Shown piece after piece: positions 44,430-52,554 of a stretch of 64,000 nucleotides of DNA (its first letter is position 1; every line of letters begins with the position of its first letter). The notes beneath the pieces were generated by a model. The model saw nothing but the letters and a program-made list of their open reading frames with translations, was not told where the DNA came from and did not search any database. The position numbers and the translations under genes were made by a program. This DNA is from CF-46 sp042408445 (GTDB taxonomy: Bacteria > Chloroflexota > Limnocylindria > Limnocylindrales > CSP1-4), in the NCBI GenBank assembly GCA_042408445.1, contig JBHORC010000004.1:62001-126000 (forward strand), written 5' to 3'.

Positions 44430-45257
44430 ATGTCCCTCCTCTCGTCAGCGATGCGCGACCGTGGCCCGGAACGGGATCCGGACGGCGATCCGCTGCCCGC
44501 CGACGACCCGGAGATCTTCGATCTCGACCTCCGCGGCCTCCGCGCGCGCTGGGCGACGACGGCGGGACGCTCGCCGATCACGGGAACGACGATGACCGGC
44601 ATCGATCGCCGCGCGCAGGCCGTCGGGATCCCCGGCGAGCAGCTGATGGAGCAGGCCGGGACTGCGGTGGCCGCCGCGGCGCATGCCCTTGCGGTCGACA
44701 CGGACCGCTGGGGTCACGGGCCGATCGTGATCCTGTGCGGGCCGGGCAACAACGGAGGCGACGGTCTCGTCGCCGCTCGTCGGTTGGCGGGGATCGGCGT
44801 CCCGGTGGTCGTCGCCCTGGTCGCGGCGGACGCACATCCGGCAACCAGGGACGCCCGCCGGAACTGGGAGCGGATCGTCCGCGACGACCGGATCACGATC
44901 GTCCACACGCCCGTCGCGCGCGACCTCAGCCTGTTCGGGCGCGGCATCGAGAAGGCGGCCGTCGTCGTCGACGCCCTGCTCGGGACGGGGGTCCGTGGTC
45001 CGCTCCGCGAGCCGATCCGGTCGGCCGTCGAGCTCGTGAACCGCTGTCGCGCGGCGCTCGTACCGGTCCTCGCCGTGGACACCCCGACCGCCGTCGATCT
45101 CACGTCCGGCGACCCGTCCGATCCGGCGGTCCGGGCCGACCTCACGATCACGTTCCACCGCCCCAAGACCGGCCTCCTGACCCGAAATGGCAAGGCGCTT
45201 GCCGGTCGCGTGCTCGTCGCGCCGATCGGGATCCCGCTCGAGGCCGATCGTGGGTGA
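44430..45257 (+). CDS. nnrE: NAD(P)H-hydrate epimerase (YjeF N-domain)
   Basis: Repairs hydrated NAD(P)H by epimerising the R form. The 275-residue protein carries only the YjeF_N domain: MEQAGTAVAAAAHAL, CGPGNNGGDGLVAARRL nucleotide loop, VVDALLGTGVRGPL and AVDTPTAVDLTSGD with the catalytic Asp. There is no fused dehydratase/kinase (YjeF_C) domain, and none is in the window. An N-terminal extension of about 50 residues is acidic and low-complexity; an internal start (ATG near 44592) is possible. Confidence 0.85.
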   Translation: MSLLSSAMRDRGPERDPDGDPLPADDPEIFDLDLRGLRARWATTAGRSPITGTTMTGIDRRAQAVGIPGEQLMEQAGTAVAAAAHALAVDTDRWGHGPIVILCGPGNNGGDGLVAARRLAGIGVPVVVALVAADAHPATRDARRNWERIVRDDRITIVHTPVARDLSLFGRGIEKAAVVVDALLGTGVRGPLREPIRSAVELVNRCRAALVPVLAVDTPTAVDLTSGDPSDPAVRADLTITFHRPKTGLLTRNGKALAGRVLVAPIGIPLEADRG

Positions 45258-45468
45258 CACCGCCCGCCGGTCACCGGGCCTTCGCGAGGCCCTCCTCGTC
45301 GGCGCGCTCACGGTCGCGGTCGTCCTCGGCGCCGCCGTCCTCACGGCCGTGCTTCCGCCGGACGCGCGCGACATCGTCTTCCGGACGCCGCTCCTGATCG
45401 TGGTCCTCGTCGTGGGGACGGCCGTGGTCCTCTGGCGGATCACGAGACCGGGCGGCGGCGAGCGATGA
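45250..45468 (+). CDS. Small two-helix membrane protein
   Basis: A 72-residue protein with two hydrophobic segments (about residues 14-37 and 43-63) and a basic C-terminus. It sits between nnrE and glpD with overlaps on both sides (GTG 45250 inside the nnrE end, ATGA at 45465), so it is probably translated in the same operon. Function unknown. Confidence 0.6.
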   Translation: MGDTARRSPGLREALLVGALTVAVVLGAAVLTAVLPPDARDIVFRTPLLIVVLVVGTAVVLWRITRPGGGER

Positions 45469-47099
45469 CGATCGAGACGCTGGACCCGCTGCAGCGCCGG
45501 CGCCGGGATCTCGCCGCCCTCGCCGACGAGCCGCTCGACGTGCTCGTCATCGGCGCGGGGATTGTTGGCTCCGGGGCGGCCCTGGACGCGGCGACCCGCG
45601 GGTTGCGCGTCGGCCTCGTCGAGCAGGACGACATCGCCGTCGGCACGTCGTCGCGATCGTCGCGGCTGATCCACGGCGGGCTCCGCTATCTCGAGCAGTA
45701 CCGGTTCGGCCTCGTGAACGAGGCGCTCCGGGAGCGCTCGCGCGTGCTCCACCTCGCACCGCACCTCGTCTCGCTCGAACCGCTGCTGTTCCCGCTGTTC
45801 GGCTGGCCCGTGGTGACCCGCTCCTTCTACCAGGCGGGGATGACGCTGTACGACATCCTCGGAGCCCGGAAGGACGGCGGCTGGCACCGCCACCTGTCGG
45901 TGGACGAGGTCCTCGAGCACGCGCCGCGGATGCGACGCGAGCGGCTGCGTGGCGGCCTCCTGTTCCACGACGGGATGGAGGACGACGCCCGGTACACGCT
46001 CGGCGTCGCCCGGACGGCGGTCGAGGACGGCGCCACGATCGTCACGCGGGCGCGCGCGACCCAGCTGCTCGACGCGGGCGGCCGCGTCGCCGGCGCTCGG
46101 ATCGAGGATCGCCTCGGCGGCGACTCGGTCGAGGTCCGCGCGCGAGTGGTCGTCGACGCGACCGGCGTCTGGGGCGCCGATCCAGCGTCCCCGCTGTCGG
46201 GCGGCACGACTCGGCTGCTCCCGTCGCGCGGCGCCCACCTGATCGTCGCCCGCGACCGCGTCCCGAGCGACGTCGGCCTCACGATCCGCGTCCCGGGCAA
46301 GGTCGTGTTCCTCGTGCCCTGGCCGCACTACTGGCTCATCGGGACGACGGACGCGCCGTACGACGGACCGATCGAGCGACCGACCGCCGGCCACGACGAG
46401 GTCGACGAGCTGATCGGGACGGTGAACCGGTTCCTCGACGTGGACCTCACGCGAAGCGACGTCGTGGGAACGTATGCGGGCCTCCGGCCGCTCATCGCGC
46501 CCTCGAGCGGGTCGACGGTCAGCGCGTCCCGTGAGCACAAGGTCGTCATCGAGTCGAACGGACTCGTCCGGGTGAGCGGCGGGAAATACACGACGTACCG
46601 CCAGATGGCCGAGGAGACGATCGATGCCGCGCTGCGCGTCCTCGGGGAGCAGCCGGCGGACCGCCCGACGAAGACGCCGACGCGACGCCTCGTCGGGGCT
46701 GCCGATCGGCCGGAGCTGGATCGCCTGTCAGCGTCCCTCGCCCAGGAGCACGGCCTCGCACCCGCCGTCGCGGCCCGGCTGGTCGCGCGTCATGGGACGG
46801 AGGCGCCGGACGTGCTTGCCCTCGGGCGCGAGTGCCGCCTCCTCGACCGGCTCGTGCCGGAGGAGGAGTACCTGGAGGCCGAGGTGGCATGGGCCGGACG
46901 CCACGAGCACGCCCTCTCGATCGACGACGTCCTGACCCGTCGGATCCGCCTCGTGCAGGAGCTGCCGGACCGAGGTGCGGCGATCGCTCCTCGCGTCGCC
47001 GGGATCCTCGGCGCGGAGCTCGGCTGGGATGCCGCCCGGCAACGCTCGGAGGTCGACTCGTTCCTCGAGCGCGCCCGACAGGAGTTCGCCGTTCCGTGA
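45465..47099 (+). CDS. glpD: Aerobic glycerol-3-phosphate dehydrogenase
   Basis: FAD-dependent, membrane-associated enzyme (544 residues) oxidising sn-glycerol-3-phosphate to dihydroxyacetone phosphate and passing electrons to quinone. FAD motif VIGAGIVGSGAALDAA near residue 28, family signatures SSRSSRLIHGGLRYLEQYRFGLV, YTLGVARTAVEDGA and VRVSGGKYTTYRQMAEE, then a C-terminal DAO_C domain. Start overlaps the previous stop; glpK follows 55 bases downstream. Electrons would enter the bc-aa3 chain encoded at 4-10 kb. Confidence 0.95.
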   Translation: MTIETLDPLQRRRRDLAALADEPLDVLVIGAGIVGSGAALDAATRGLRVGLVEQDDIAVGTSSRSSRLIHGGLRYLEQYRFGLVNEALRERSRVLHLAPHLVSLEPLLFPLFGWPVVTRSFYQAGMTLYDILGARKDGGWHRHLSVDEVLEHAPRMRRERLRGGLLFHDGMEDDARYTLGVARTAVEDGATIVTRARATQLLDAGGRVAGARIEDRLGGDSVEVRARVVVDATGVWGADPASPLSGGTTRLLPSRGAHLIVARDRVPSDVGLTIRVPGKVVFLVPWPHYWLIGTTDAPYDGPIERPTAGHDEVDELIGTVNRFLDVDLTRSDVVGTYAGLRPLIAPSSGSTVSASREHKVVIESNGLVRVSGGKYTTYRQMAEETIDAALRVLGEQPADRPTKTPTRRLVGAADRPELDRLSASLAQEHGLAPAVAARLVARHGTEAPDVLALGRECRLLDRLVPEEEYLEAEVAWAGRHEHALSIDDVLTRRIRLVQELPDRGAAIAPRVAGILGAELGWDAARQRSEVDSFLERARQEFAVP

Positions 47100-47154
47100 T
47101 GCCGCTGGACGCATTGCCCCGCGACGTCTGGTCCGCAACGTCCCGCTCGCAGCG

Positions 47155-48657
47155 GTGACCGCGCCGGCGGCGGACCTCGTCCTCGCGCTCGACGAGGGCA
47201 CGACGAGCGCGCGCTCGATCGTCTTCGACCGCCACGGCGCCGTCGTCGCCGTCCGGCAACGGGAGTTCGAGCAGCGGTACCCGGCGCCCGGTGACGTTCG
47301 CCACGATCCGGAGGCGATCTGGGAGACGCAGCTCTCGACCGCCCGTGACGCGGTCGCAGCAGCCGGCGGTCCCGAACGGATCGCGGCCATCGGCGTGACG
47401 AACCAGCGTGAGACGGCGGTGGTCTGGGATCGTCGGTCGGGCCGCTCGGTTGCCGACGCGATCGTCTGGCAGAGCCGCGTGACCGCCCCTTTCTGCGAGG
47501 CGCTGAAGACCGGCGGCCACGAACCGATGGTCCGCGAGCGGACCGGCCTGCCGATCGACGCCTACTTCACCGGCCCGAAGATCCGCCAGATCCTGCTCGA
47601 GGATCCGTCGCTCCGGTCCCGCGCCGAGGCGGGCGAGCTCGCGGCGGGAACCGTCGAGTCGTTCCTGGTCTCGCGACTGACCTCTGGCCGGGCGCACGTC
47701 ACCGACGTCTCGAACGCGTCGAGGACGCTGCTGCTCGACATCCGGAGCGGTCTGTGGGACGACGACCTGCTTCGACTGATGGAGGTTCCGCGACCACTCC
47801 TCGCCGAGGTCCGCAGCTCATCGGAGGTGTACGCCGAGACGGACCCGTCGATCTTCGGCCGACCGATTCCGATCGCCGGGTCAGCAGGCGACCAGCAGGC
47901 GGCGACCTTCGGCCAGGCGTGCTTCGGGCCGGGCGAGGCCAAGGTCACGCTCGGCACGGGCGCGTTCCTGCTGGCGAACACCGGCGAGCGCGTGACGACA
48001 TCCGAGCACGGCCTGCTCGCCACGATTGCCTGGCGCCTCGGCCCGACAGCACCGATCGTGCATGCGATCGAGGGCTCCGTGTTCGTGACGGGCGCCGCGG
48101 TCCAGTGGCTGCGCGACGGGCTCGGGCTCGTCGCGGCCTCGTCCGAGATCGAGAAGCTCGCCGCGTCCTGCGACGACAGCGGCGGGGTCGTCGTCGTGCC
48201 GGCATTCGTCGGCCTCGGCGCGCCGTACTGGGATCCGACGGCCCGCGGCGCGATCCTCGGGATCACCCGCGGGACCGGCGGCGCGCACATCGCCCGGGCA
48301 ACGCTCGAGGCCGTCGCGTTCCAGGTTCGTGACGTGGTCGAGGCGATGGATGCGGACCTCGGCGCGCCCGTCTCGGTCGTTCGGATCGACGGCGGGGGCG
48401 CCGGCGACCTCGTCTGCCAGCTCGTCGCCGATCAGCTCGGCCGGCCCGTTGAGCGACCCGTGAATCGCGAGACGAGTGCCTTCGGCGCGGCTGCGCTGGC
48501 CGGTCTCGCGGTCGGGCTGTGGACCGGCGTCGACGAGGTCGCGGCCCTGCGTCAGGTCGAGCGCCGGTTCGAGCCGACGTCAGCCGAACGCGAGGCGCCG
48601 TATCGGGCCTGGAAACGGGGTGTCGAGCGAGCCCGTGGGTGGGCCGTCGAAGCCTGA
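47155..48657 (+). CDS. glpK: Glycerol kinase
   Basis: FGGY-family kinase (500 residues, normal length) making glycerol-3-phosphate. Signatures: ALDEGTTSARSIVFDRHG, GVTNQRETAVVWDR, IAGSAGDQQAATFGQACF, VTLGTGAFLLANTG and DGGGAGDLVCQLVAD. The start is GTG 47155, since there is no ATG in frame before the conserved N-terminus; no strong ribosome binding site is visible. Forms a unit with glpD; no glycerol facilitator gene is nearby. Confidence 0.95.
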   Translation: MTAPAADLVLALDEGTTSARSIVFDRHGAVVAVRQREFEQRYPAPGDVRHDPEAIWETQLSTARDAVAAAGGPERIAAIGVTNQRETAVVWDRRSGRSVADAIVWQSRVTAPFCEALKTGGHEPMVRERTGLPIDAYFTGPKIRQILLEDPSLRSRAEAGELAAGTVESFLVSRLTSGRAHVTDVSNASRTLLLDIRSGLWDDDLLRLMEVPRPLLAEVRSSSEVYAETDPSIFGRPIPIAGSAGDQQAATFGQACFGPGEAKVTLGTGAFLLANTGERVTTSEHGLLATIAWRLGPTAPIVHAIEGSVFVTGAAVQWLRDGLGLVAASSEIEKLAASCDDSGGVVVVPAFVGLGAPYWDPTARGAILGITRGTGGAHIARATLEAVAFQVRDVVEAMDADLGAPVSVVRIDGGGAGDLVCQLVADQLGRPVERPVNRETSAFGAAALAGLAVGLWTGVDEVAALRQVERRFEPTSAEREAPYRAWKRGVERARGWAVEA

Positions 48658-48891
48658 TCGTCGGCCGCTGACGGCGTCGACCAGAGGCCGATCCGCGTGC
48701 GGTTTTCGGCCGGATGAGCGAAAATACCTCTGTACAACTCCGTCGTCAGTCGTCTAGACTCCCGCGCGGAAACGCCGTGGAAGCGTCTGCGGCAAGAACA
48801 TACGTAGCTCGACGACGACTCGGACTCCTCTCACGGCTGACGCGAGAAAACCCGGAGGGATCGCGCGGCTACCGAGAGGAGTTTTCGTTTC
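48658..48891 (+). promoter_or_regulatory. A-rich upstream region of the zinc-ribbon gene
   Basis: A 234-base interval with clusters of A/T unusual for this window (GAAAATACC, GAAAACC, GTTTTCGTTTC). A reading frame from ATG 48714 runs through it and overlaps the zinc-ribbon gene in another frame, but its composition looks non-coding. A long 5' leader is possible; no known riboswitch recognised. Confidence 0.35.
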
Positions 48892-49320
48892 GTGTACAAC
48901 GACAAGAATCTGACCTGCGCCGACTGCGGCCAGGAGTTCGTGTTCACCGCGAGTGAGCAGGACTTCTACGCACAGCGCGGGTTCACCGAGCCGCGCCGAT
49001 GTCCGTCGTGCCGAGCCAGCCGCAAGGCTGCCCGGAACGCGAACGGCGGCAGCGCCGGCGGTGGCAGTAGCAGCAGCTACGGCAGCTATGGCGCCAGTGG
49101 TGGGTATTCCGCCGGTGGTGGCTACAGCGGCGGTGGCAGCAGCTACGGCAGCGGTGGTGGCGGCGGCGGCTACGGTCGCGACCGCGGCCCCCGCGAGATG
49201 TTCACCGCAACCTGCTCTTCCTGCGGCAAGGATGCCCAGGTCCCCTTCCGCCCGACGAGCGGCAAGCCCGTCTACTGCTCCGACTGCTTCCGCAGCCAGC
49301 GGGGCGGCAGCTCCTACTAG
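48892..49320 (+). CDS. Two-zinc-ribbon protein with Gly/Ser/Tyr low-complexity linker
   Basis: A 142-residue protein in three parts. The N-terminal zinc ribbon (residues 7-43) has CADC and CPSC in the zf-trcl style. A linker of about 50 residues is almost only Gly, Ser and Tyr with repeated SYGS/GGYS units, followed by an Arg-Gly patch (YGRDRGPRE). The C-terminal ribbon is CSSC-17 residues-CSDC, matching the CxxC-x17-CxxC domain. Start is GTG 48892 with GAGAGGAG upstream. Function unknown; nucleic-acid binding is plausible from the ribbons and Arg-Gly patch. Followed by two hairpins. Confidence 0.83.
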   Translation: MYNDKNLTCADCGQEFVFTASEQDFYAQRGFTEPRRCPSCRASRKAARNANGGSAGGGSSSSYGSYGASGGYSAGGGYSGGGSSYGSGGGGGGYGRDRGPREMFTATCSSCGKDAQVPFRPTSGKPVYCSDCFRSQRGGSSY

Positions 49321-49335
49321 TCCAGTCCTCTCGGC

Positions 49336-49356
49336 GCGGGTCCGCGAAGGACCCGC
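49336..49356 (+). terminator. Hairpin directly after the zinc-ribbon gene
   Basis: GCGGGTCC and GGACCCGC form a perfect 8-bp stem with loop GCGAA, 15 bases after the stop. No T-tract. Confidence 0.5.
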
Positions 49357-49375
49357 CGAACCAGCCGCGAATTCC

Positions 49376-49413
49376 CGACCCGGGTTGTCAGCCAACCCGG
49401 GTCGTTCGATTCC
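49376..49413 (+). terminator. Strong terminator hairpin
   Basis: CGACCCGGGTT and AACCCGGGTCG form a perfect 11-bp stem with loop GTCAGCC, followed by TTCGATTCC. It is the second hairpin after the zinc-ribbon gene and just precedes the tandem repeats. Confidence 0.7.
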
Positions 49414-49435
49414 CCGGGGCGTGCCTGTGGTGAAC

Positions 49436-49876
49436 GGCTGTCGCGGCTGACGGCCGTGTGGTGCGTTGGAACCTGTGCTCCTCGCTCACGCACCCTCAGG
49501 TGCGCTCGCTCCGGTGCTCGGCTCCGCCTTCCCCACGACCGCCATCCGCGACGAATGCAATCGCCGGCTGTCGCGCCTGGGCGCGCCATCGCCGCGTTGG
49601 AGCCTGTGCTCCTCGCTCACGGGCCTTCAAGCCCGCTCGCTCCGGTGCTCGGCTCCGCCTTGCGCTGGCGCACCCATCCGCGACGAACGCAGTCACGGGT
49701 GAATGGCTGTCGCGGCTGGACGACCCTGGGTGCGTTGGAACCTGTGCTCCTCGCTCACGCACCCTCAGGTGCGCTCGCTCCGCTTCTCGGCGGCGCCTTC
49801 CCGGCGCGGTCCATCCGCGACGAACGCCCTCGGGGGGTGAACGGCTGTCGCGGCTGGACCGCCGCCTCGTGCGCTG
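49436..49876 (+). repeat. Tandem array of about 125-bp repeats (three full, one partial)
   Basis: Units begin GGCTGTCGCG at 49436, 49566, 49705 and 49843 (last truncated near 49876). All share CCTGTGCTCCTCGCTCAC, GCTCGCTCC and CCATCCGCGACGAA. Units 1 and 3 are of one subtype (hairpin GCACC-CTCA-GGTGC), unit 2 of another (hairpin GGGC-CTTCAA-GCCC) that is nearly identical to the single copy at 42091-42217. Spacing is 130, 139 and 138 bases. No gene is credible inside, although a frame stays open across it. Confidence 0.85.
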
Positions 49877-49903
49877 CCGATCCTCGCGGCCTGGTCCGCC
49901 AGG

Positions 49904-50061
49904 CGGAGCAAGTGACGGCTGAGCGGGCGGGGCGCCGGGACGGCGCCTTGAACCAGCCCTTCGCCGGTCGCTTGGACGGGCTCGCGGACCGCACGTCGGC
50001 TGAGGCGGTCGAGACCCGCGTGATGGCGACTGCGCCGACGGTTCGGCGGTCACTTGCTCCG
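49904..50061 (+). repeat. 158-bp segment bounded by inverted repeats
   Basis: The 13-mer CGGAGCAAGTGAC at 49904-49916 is repeated inverted at 50049-50061, with weaker matching continuing inward for about ten bases. Inside is a further palindrome, GGCGCC-GGGAC-GGCGCC. It directly follows the repeat array. Could be a small mobile element remnant (MITE-like) or a structured RNA. The rest up to the plsY stop (50062-50149) holds nothing I recognise. Confidence 0.6.
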
Positions 50062-50149
50062 TGTCCCAGACCACGCCGGTGAACGCGAGCTGTTGGCCGG
50101 GGACGAGCGACGGGCCGCCGGGAAGGCGACTCCGGTCGGCGCCGCGCCT

Positions 50150-50821
50150 TCAGCTCTCGGCGGCGCCGCTTCCTCCGCCGGAGCCGCGGCCGCTCAGCTG
50201 GCCGAAGTCGAACTTCCGCTCGGTGCCGTGGATGAGCCGGTCGATGTTGTCCGCGTGGGCGACCCAGATCAGGACGGGCCCGATCGCGGCGTACACGAGG
50301 TACTGCGCCGGAACGGCTCCGGATGCGACGGCCCAGATGATCAGCATCGCCGGGAACATCGCGGCGGACCCGAGCAGCGACCCGAGCGACACGTAACGGG
50401 TGACCAGGATCGCGCCGACGAACACGGGCAGCGCCAGCAGGATCGCGACGGGCTGGATCACGAGCATCGTTCCGACGCCTGTCCCGACGCCGCGGCCGCT
50501 CCGGAATCCCACGAACACGGACCAGATCGCGCCCGCGACTGCGGCAAGCCCGCAGAGCACCTCGACGACCGGTTCCCCCGAAACGAGCCGCGCGACGAGC
50601 ACGGGAACGATCCCCTTGAGGAGGTCGCCGGCGACGACGACCGCGGCGCGCTTCCGACCCAACGCGCGGAGGGCGTTCGTGCCGCCCGTCCGTCCGGAGC
50701 CGACGGTTCGCGGATCGATGCCGCCCGTCAGCCGCGCGACCAGGACGCCCATCGGGATCGAGCCGCAGAGATAGGCGCCGATCACGAGCGCAACATCGAG
50801 GAGAATCGTCTCGCCGTCCAC
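50150..50821 (-). CDS. plsY: PlsY-like glycerol-3-phosphate acyltransferase (divergent)
   Basis: Integral membrane protein of 223 residues with about five hydrophobic segments, resembling the acyl-phosphate-dependent acyltransferase of phospholipid synthesis. Motif 1 (CGSIPMGVLVAR) and the phosphate-binding loop GSGRTGGTNALR are clear; motif 2 appears as SVFVGFRSGRGVGTGVG, where the family normally has a His before Pro and FKGGKGVAT, so two Lys are Arg and the His is lost. Start GTG 50821 has GGAG upstream. Divergent from the lpd gene. Either a divergent PlsY or a paralogue with altered substrate. Confidence 0.78.
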   Translation of the reverse strand: MDGETILLDVALVIGAYLCGSIPMGVLVARLTGGIDPRTVGSGRTGGTNALRALGRKRAAVVVAGDLLKGIVPVLVARLVSGEPVVEVLCGLAAVAGAIWSVFVGFRSGRGVGTGVGTMLVIQPVAILLALPVFVGAILVTRYVSLGSLLGSAAMFPAMLIIWAVASGAVPAQYLVYAAIGPVLIWVAHADNIDRLIHGTERKFDFGQLSGRGSGGGSGAAES

Positions 50822-51089
50822 GTCGCTCCGCGTGAGTTCGGGCCGAATCCGGGCGAGTCTAGCATCGGGCAGTGGGCGGGCCCCCGGAACGGGAGGCGGG
50901 GAGCCGACAGCGGCAGCAGCGCGGCAGTGGCCCCGGCGACCGCCCACGCAACGTCGCCGCCTGGCACCGCTCGACCGTCGTCGGTTGCGGGGTTCGGAAG
51001 GGCCCGCGTACGATGGGTCGCAGTTGATCCATCGCCCAGCCGGTGGCCCCGCGCTCACCGGTCCGTGGCTCGCGAGGCGCACTGACTCG

Positions 51090-52532
51090 ATGGCCGTCGG
51101 CTCCTCAAATGACTTCGATCTCGTCGTGCTCGGCGCCGGAACCGGCGGCTACACGGCGGCGTTCCGGGCGGCCCAGCTCGGCCTCAAGGTCGCCCTCGTG
51201 GACGAGGATCGGATTGGCGGGACGTGCCTCCATCGCGGCTGCATCCCGACGAAGGCCCTGCTCGAGTCGGCCGGCTTCGTCGAGCGCGTTCGGCACGCCA
51301 AGGACTACGGGCTGACGATCGCTGGCGACCCCGGCATCGACTACGTCCAGATGGCCGCGCGCAAGGACCAGGTCGTGAAGCGGATGTGGACCGGCCTCAA
51401 GACGCTCATCGACAAGAACAAGGTCACGTGGGTCGCCGGACGCGGCCGGCTCGACGGCCCGAACAAGGTGCGGGTGAGCCAGCCCGGTGAGGACGGGACG
51501 CCGGGCAAGGGCGGTGATCGCGTCCTCGAGGCGACGGACGTGATCCTCGCCACCGGCTCGCGTGTGAAGAGCCTGCCCGGTCTCGTCCCGGACGGCGAGC
51601 GGATCCTGACGAGCGACGACCTCCTCCGGGCGACCTCGATCCCGAAGGACATCGTGATCGTGGGTGCCGGTGCCGTCGGCTGCGAGTTCGCGTCGATGTA
51701 CCACGACCTCGGGACGAAGGTGACGCTGCTCGAATACCTGCCGCAGATCGTGCCGCTCGAGGACCGCGAGGTCAGCCAGACGCTCGAGCGCAGCTTCAGC
51801 CGCCGCGGCATCACCGTCATGACGAACGCCCGGTTCGACGCCTCGAAGGTCGAGGTCGGCAAGGACGGGATCTGCCTCGTCGTCGCCCCGGAGGGCAAGG
51901 AGCCGCAGGAGCTCCGCGCGGAGCAGCTGCTTGTCGCCGCCGGCCGGGCCACGAACGTCGAGGACATCGGCCTCGAGACGACGAAGATCGAGCTCGACCG
52001 TGGGTTCGTGAAGGTCGACGGCCGGATGCGGACGAAGGAGCCGCACGTCTATGCAATCGGCGACATCGTCGGCGGGCTGATGCTCGCCCACACCGCCGGA
52101 CACGAGGGGATCGTCGCCGCCCACACGATCGCCGGCGACAAGGAGGTCCACCCCGTCGACTACGTCAAGCAGCCGCGGGCGACCTACTGCCGGCCGGAGA
52201 TCGCCTCGGTCGGGCTCACGCAGCAGCAGTGCGAGGACCGGGGACTCCCGATCAAGGTCGGCAAGGTCCCGTTCCAGGCGATCGCCAAGGCGATCATCGG
52301 CGGCGAGTACGAGGGCTTCGCGAAGGTCATCGCGAACAAGGAGACCGACGAGACGCTCGGGATCCACCTGATTGGCCCGCACGCGACGGACCTCATCGCC
52401 GAGGCATCGGTGGCGTTCGAGCTCGAGGCCGTCCCGTGGGAGATCGGCGGCTCGACCCATGCCCACCCGACGCTCTCCGAGATCGTGGGCGAGGCCGCGC
52501 TCGCCGTCGACGGTCGGTCGATCAACTTCTGA
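51090..52532 (+). CDS. lpd: Dihydrolipoyl dehydrogenase (E3)
   Basis: FAD disulfide oxidoreductase of 480 residues that reoxidises lipoyl groups of 2-oxoacid dehydrogenase complexes. FAD loop GAGTGG (15-20), redox disulfide Cys46/Cys51 in GGTCLHRGCIPTK, NAD loop VIVGAGAVGCEFA, FAD-binding VYAIGDIVGGLMLAH and the catalytic His/Glu in HAHPTLSE are all present. ATG 51090 opens the fold. It is the first gene of the dehydrogenase locus, 22 bases before E1-alpha. A 268-base interval separates it from divergent plsY. Confidence 0.95.
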   Translation: MAVGSSNDFDLVVLGAGTGGYTAAFRAAQLGLKVALVDEDRIGGTCLHRGCIPTKALLESAGFVERVRHAKDYGLTIAGDPGIDYVQMAARKDQVVKRMWTGLKTLIDKNKVTWVAGRGRLDGPNKVRVSQPGEDGTPGKGGDRVLEATDVILATGSRVKSLPGLVPDGERILTSDDLLRATSIPKDIVIVGAGAVGCEFASMYHDLGTKVTLLEYLPQIVPLEDREVSQTLERSFSRRGITVMTNARFDASKVEVGKDGICLVVAPEGKEPQELRAEQLLVAAGRATNVEDIGLETTKIELDRGFVKVDGRMRTKEPHVYAIGDIVGGLMLAHTAGHEGIVAAHTIAGDKEVHPVDYVKQPRATYCRPEIASVGLTQQQCEDRGLPIKVGKVPFQAIAKAIIGGEYEGFAKVIANKETDETLGIHLIGPHATDLIAEASVAFELEAVPWEIGGSTHAHPTLSEIVGEAALAVDGRSINF

Positions 52533-52554
52533 ACCGGGCGAGGAGGACGAGGCG

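Noticed and set aside
48714..48956. An 80-codon frame upstream of and overlapping the zinc-ribbon gene.
   Set aside because: No ribosome binding site, and it overlaps the first zinc ribbon in another frame; kept only as a possible leader feature.
49385..49425. A tRNA T-arm-like GTTCGATTCC after the zinc-ribbon gene.
   Set aside because: No acceptor, D or anticodon arm can be formed around it; it is the tail of the terminator hairpin.
49436..49876. CRISPR array.
   Set aside because: Units of about 125 bp are contiguous, without unique spacers, and no cas gene is present.
49456..50082. A 208-codon reading frame across the repeat array.
   Set aside because: It arises from the repeats; unit spacing of 130 bases breaks the frame relation and the product has no sensible composition.
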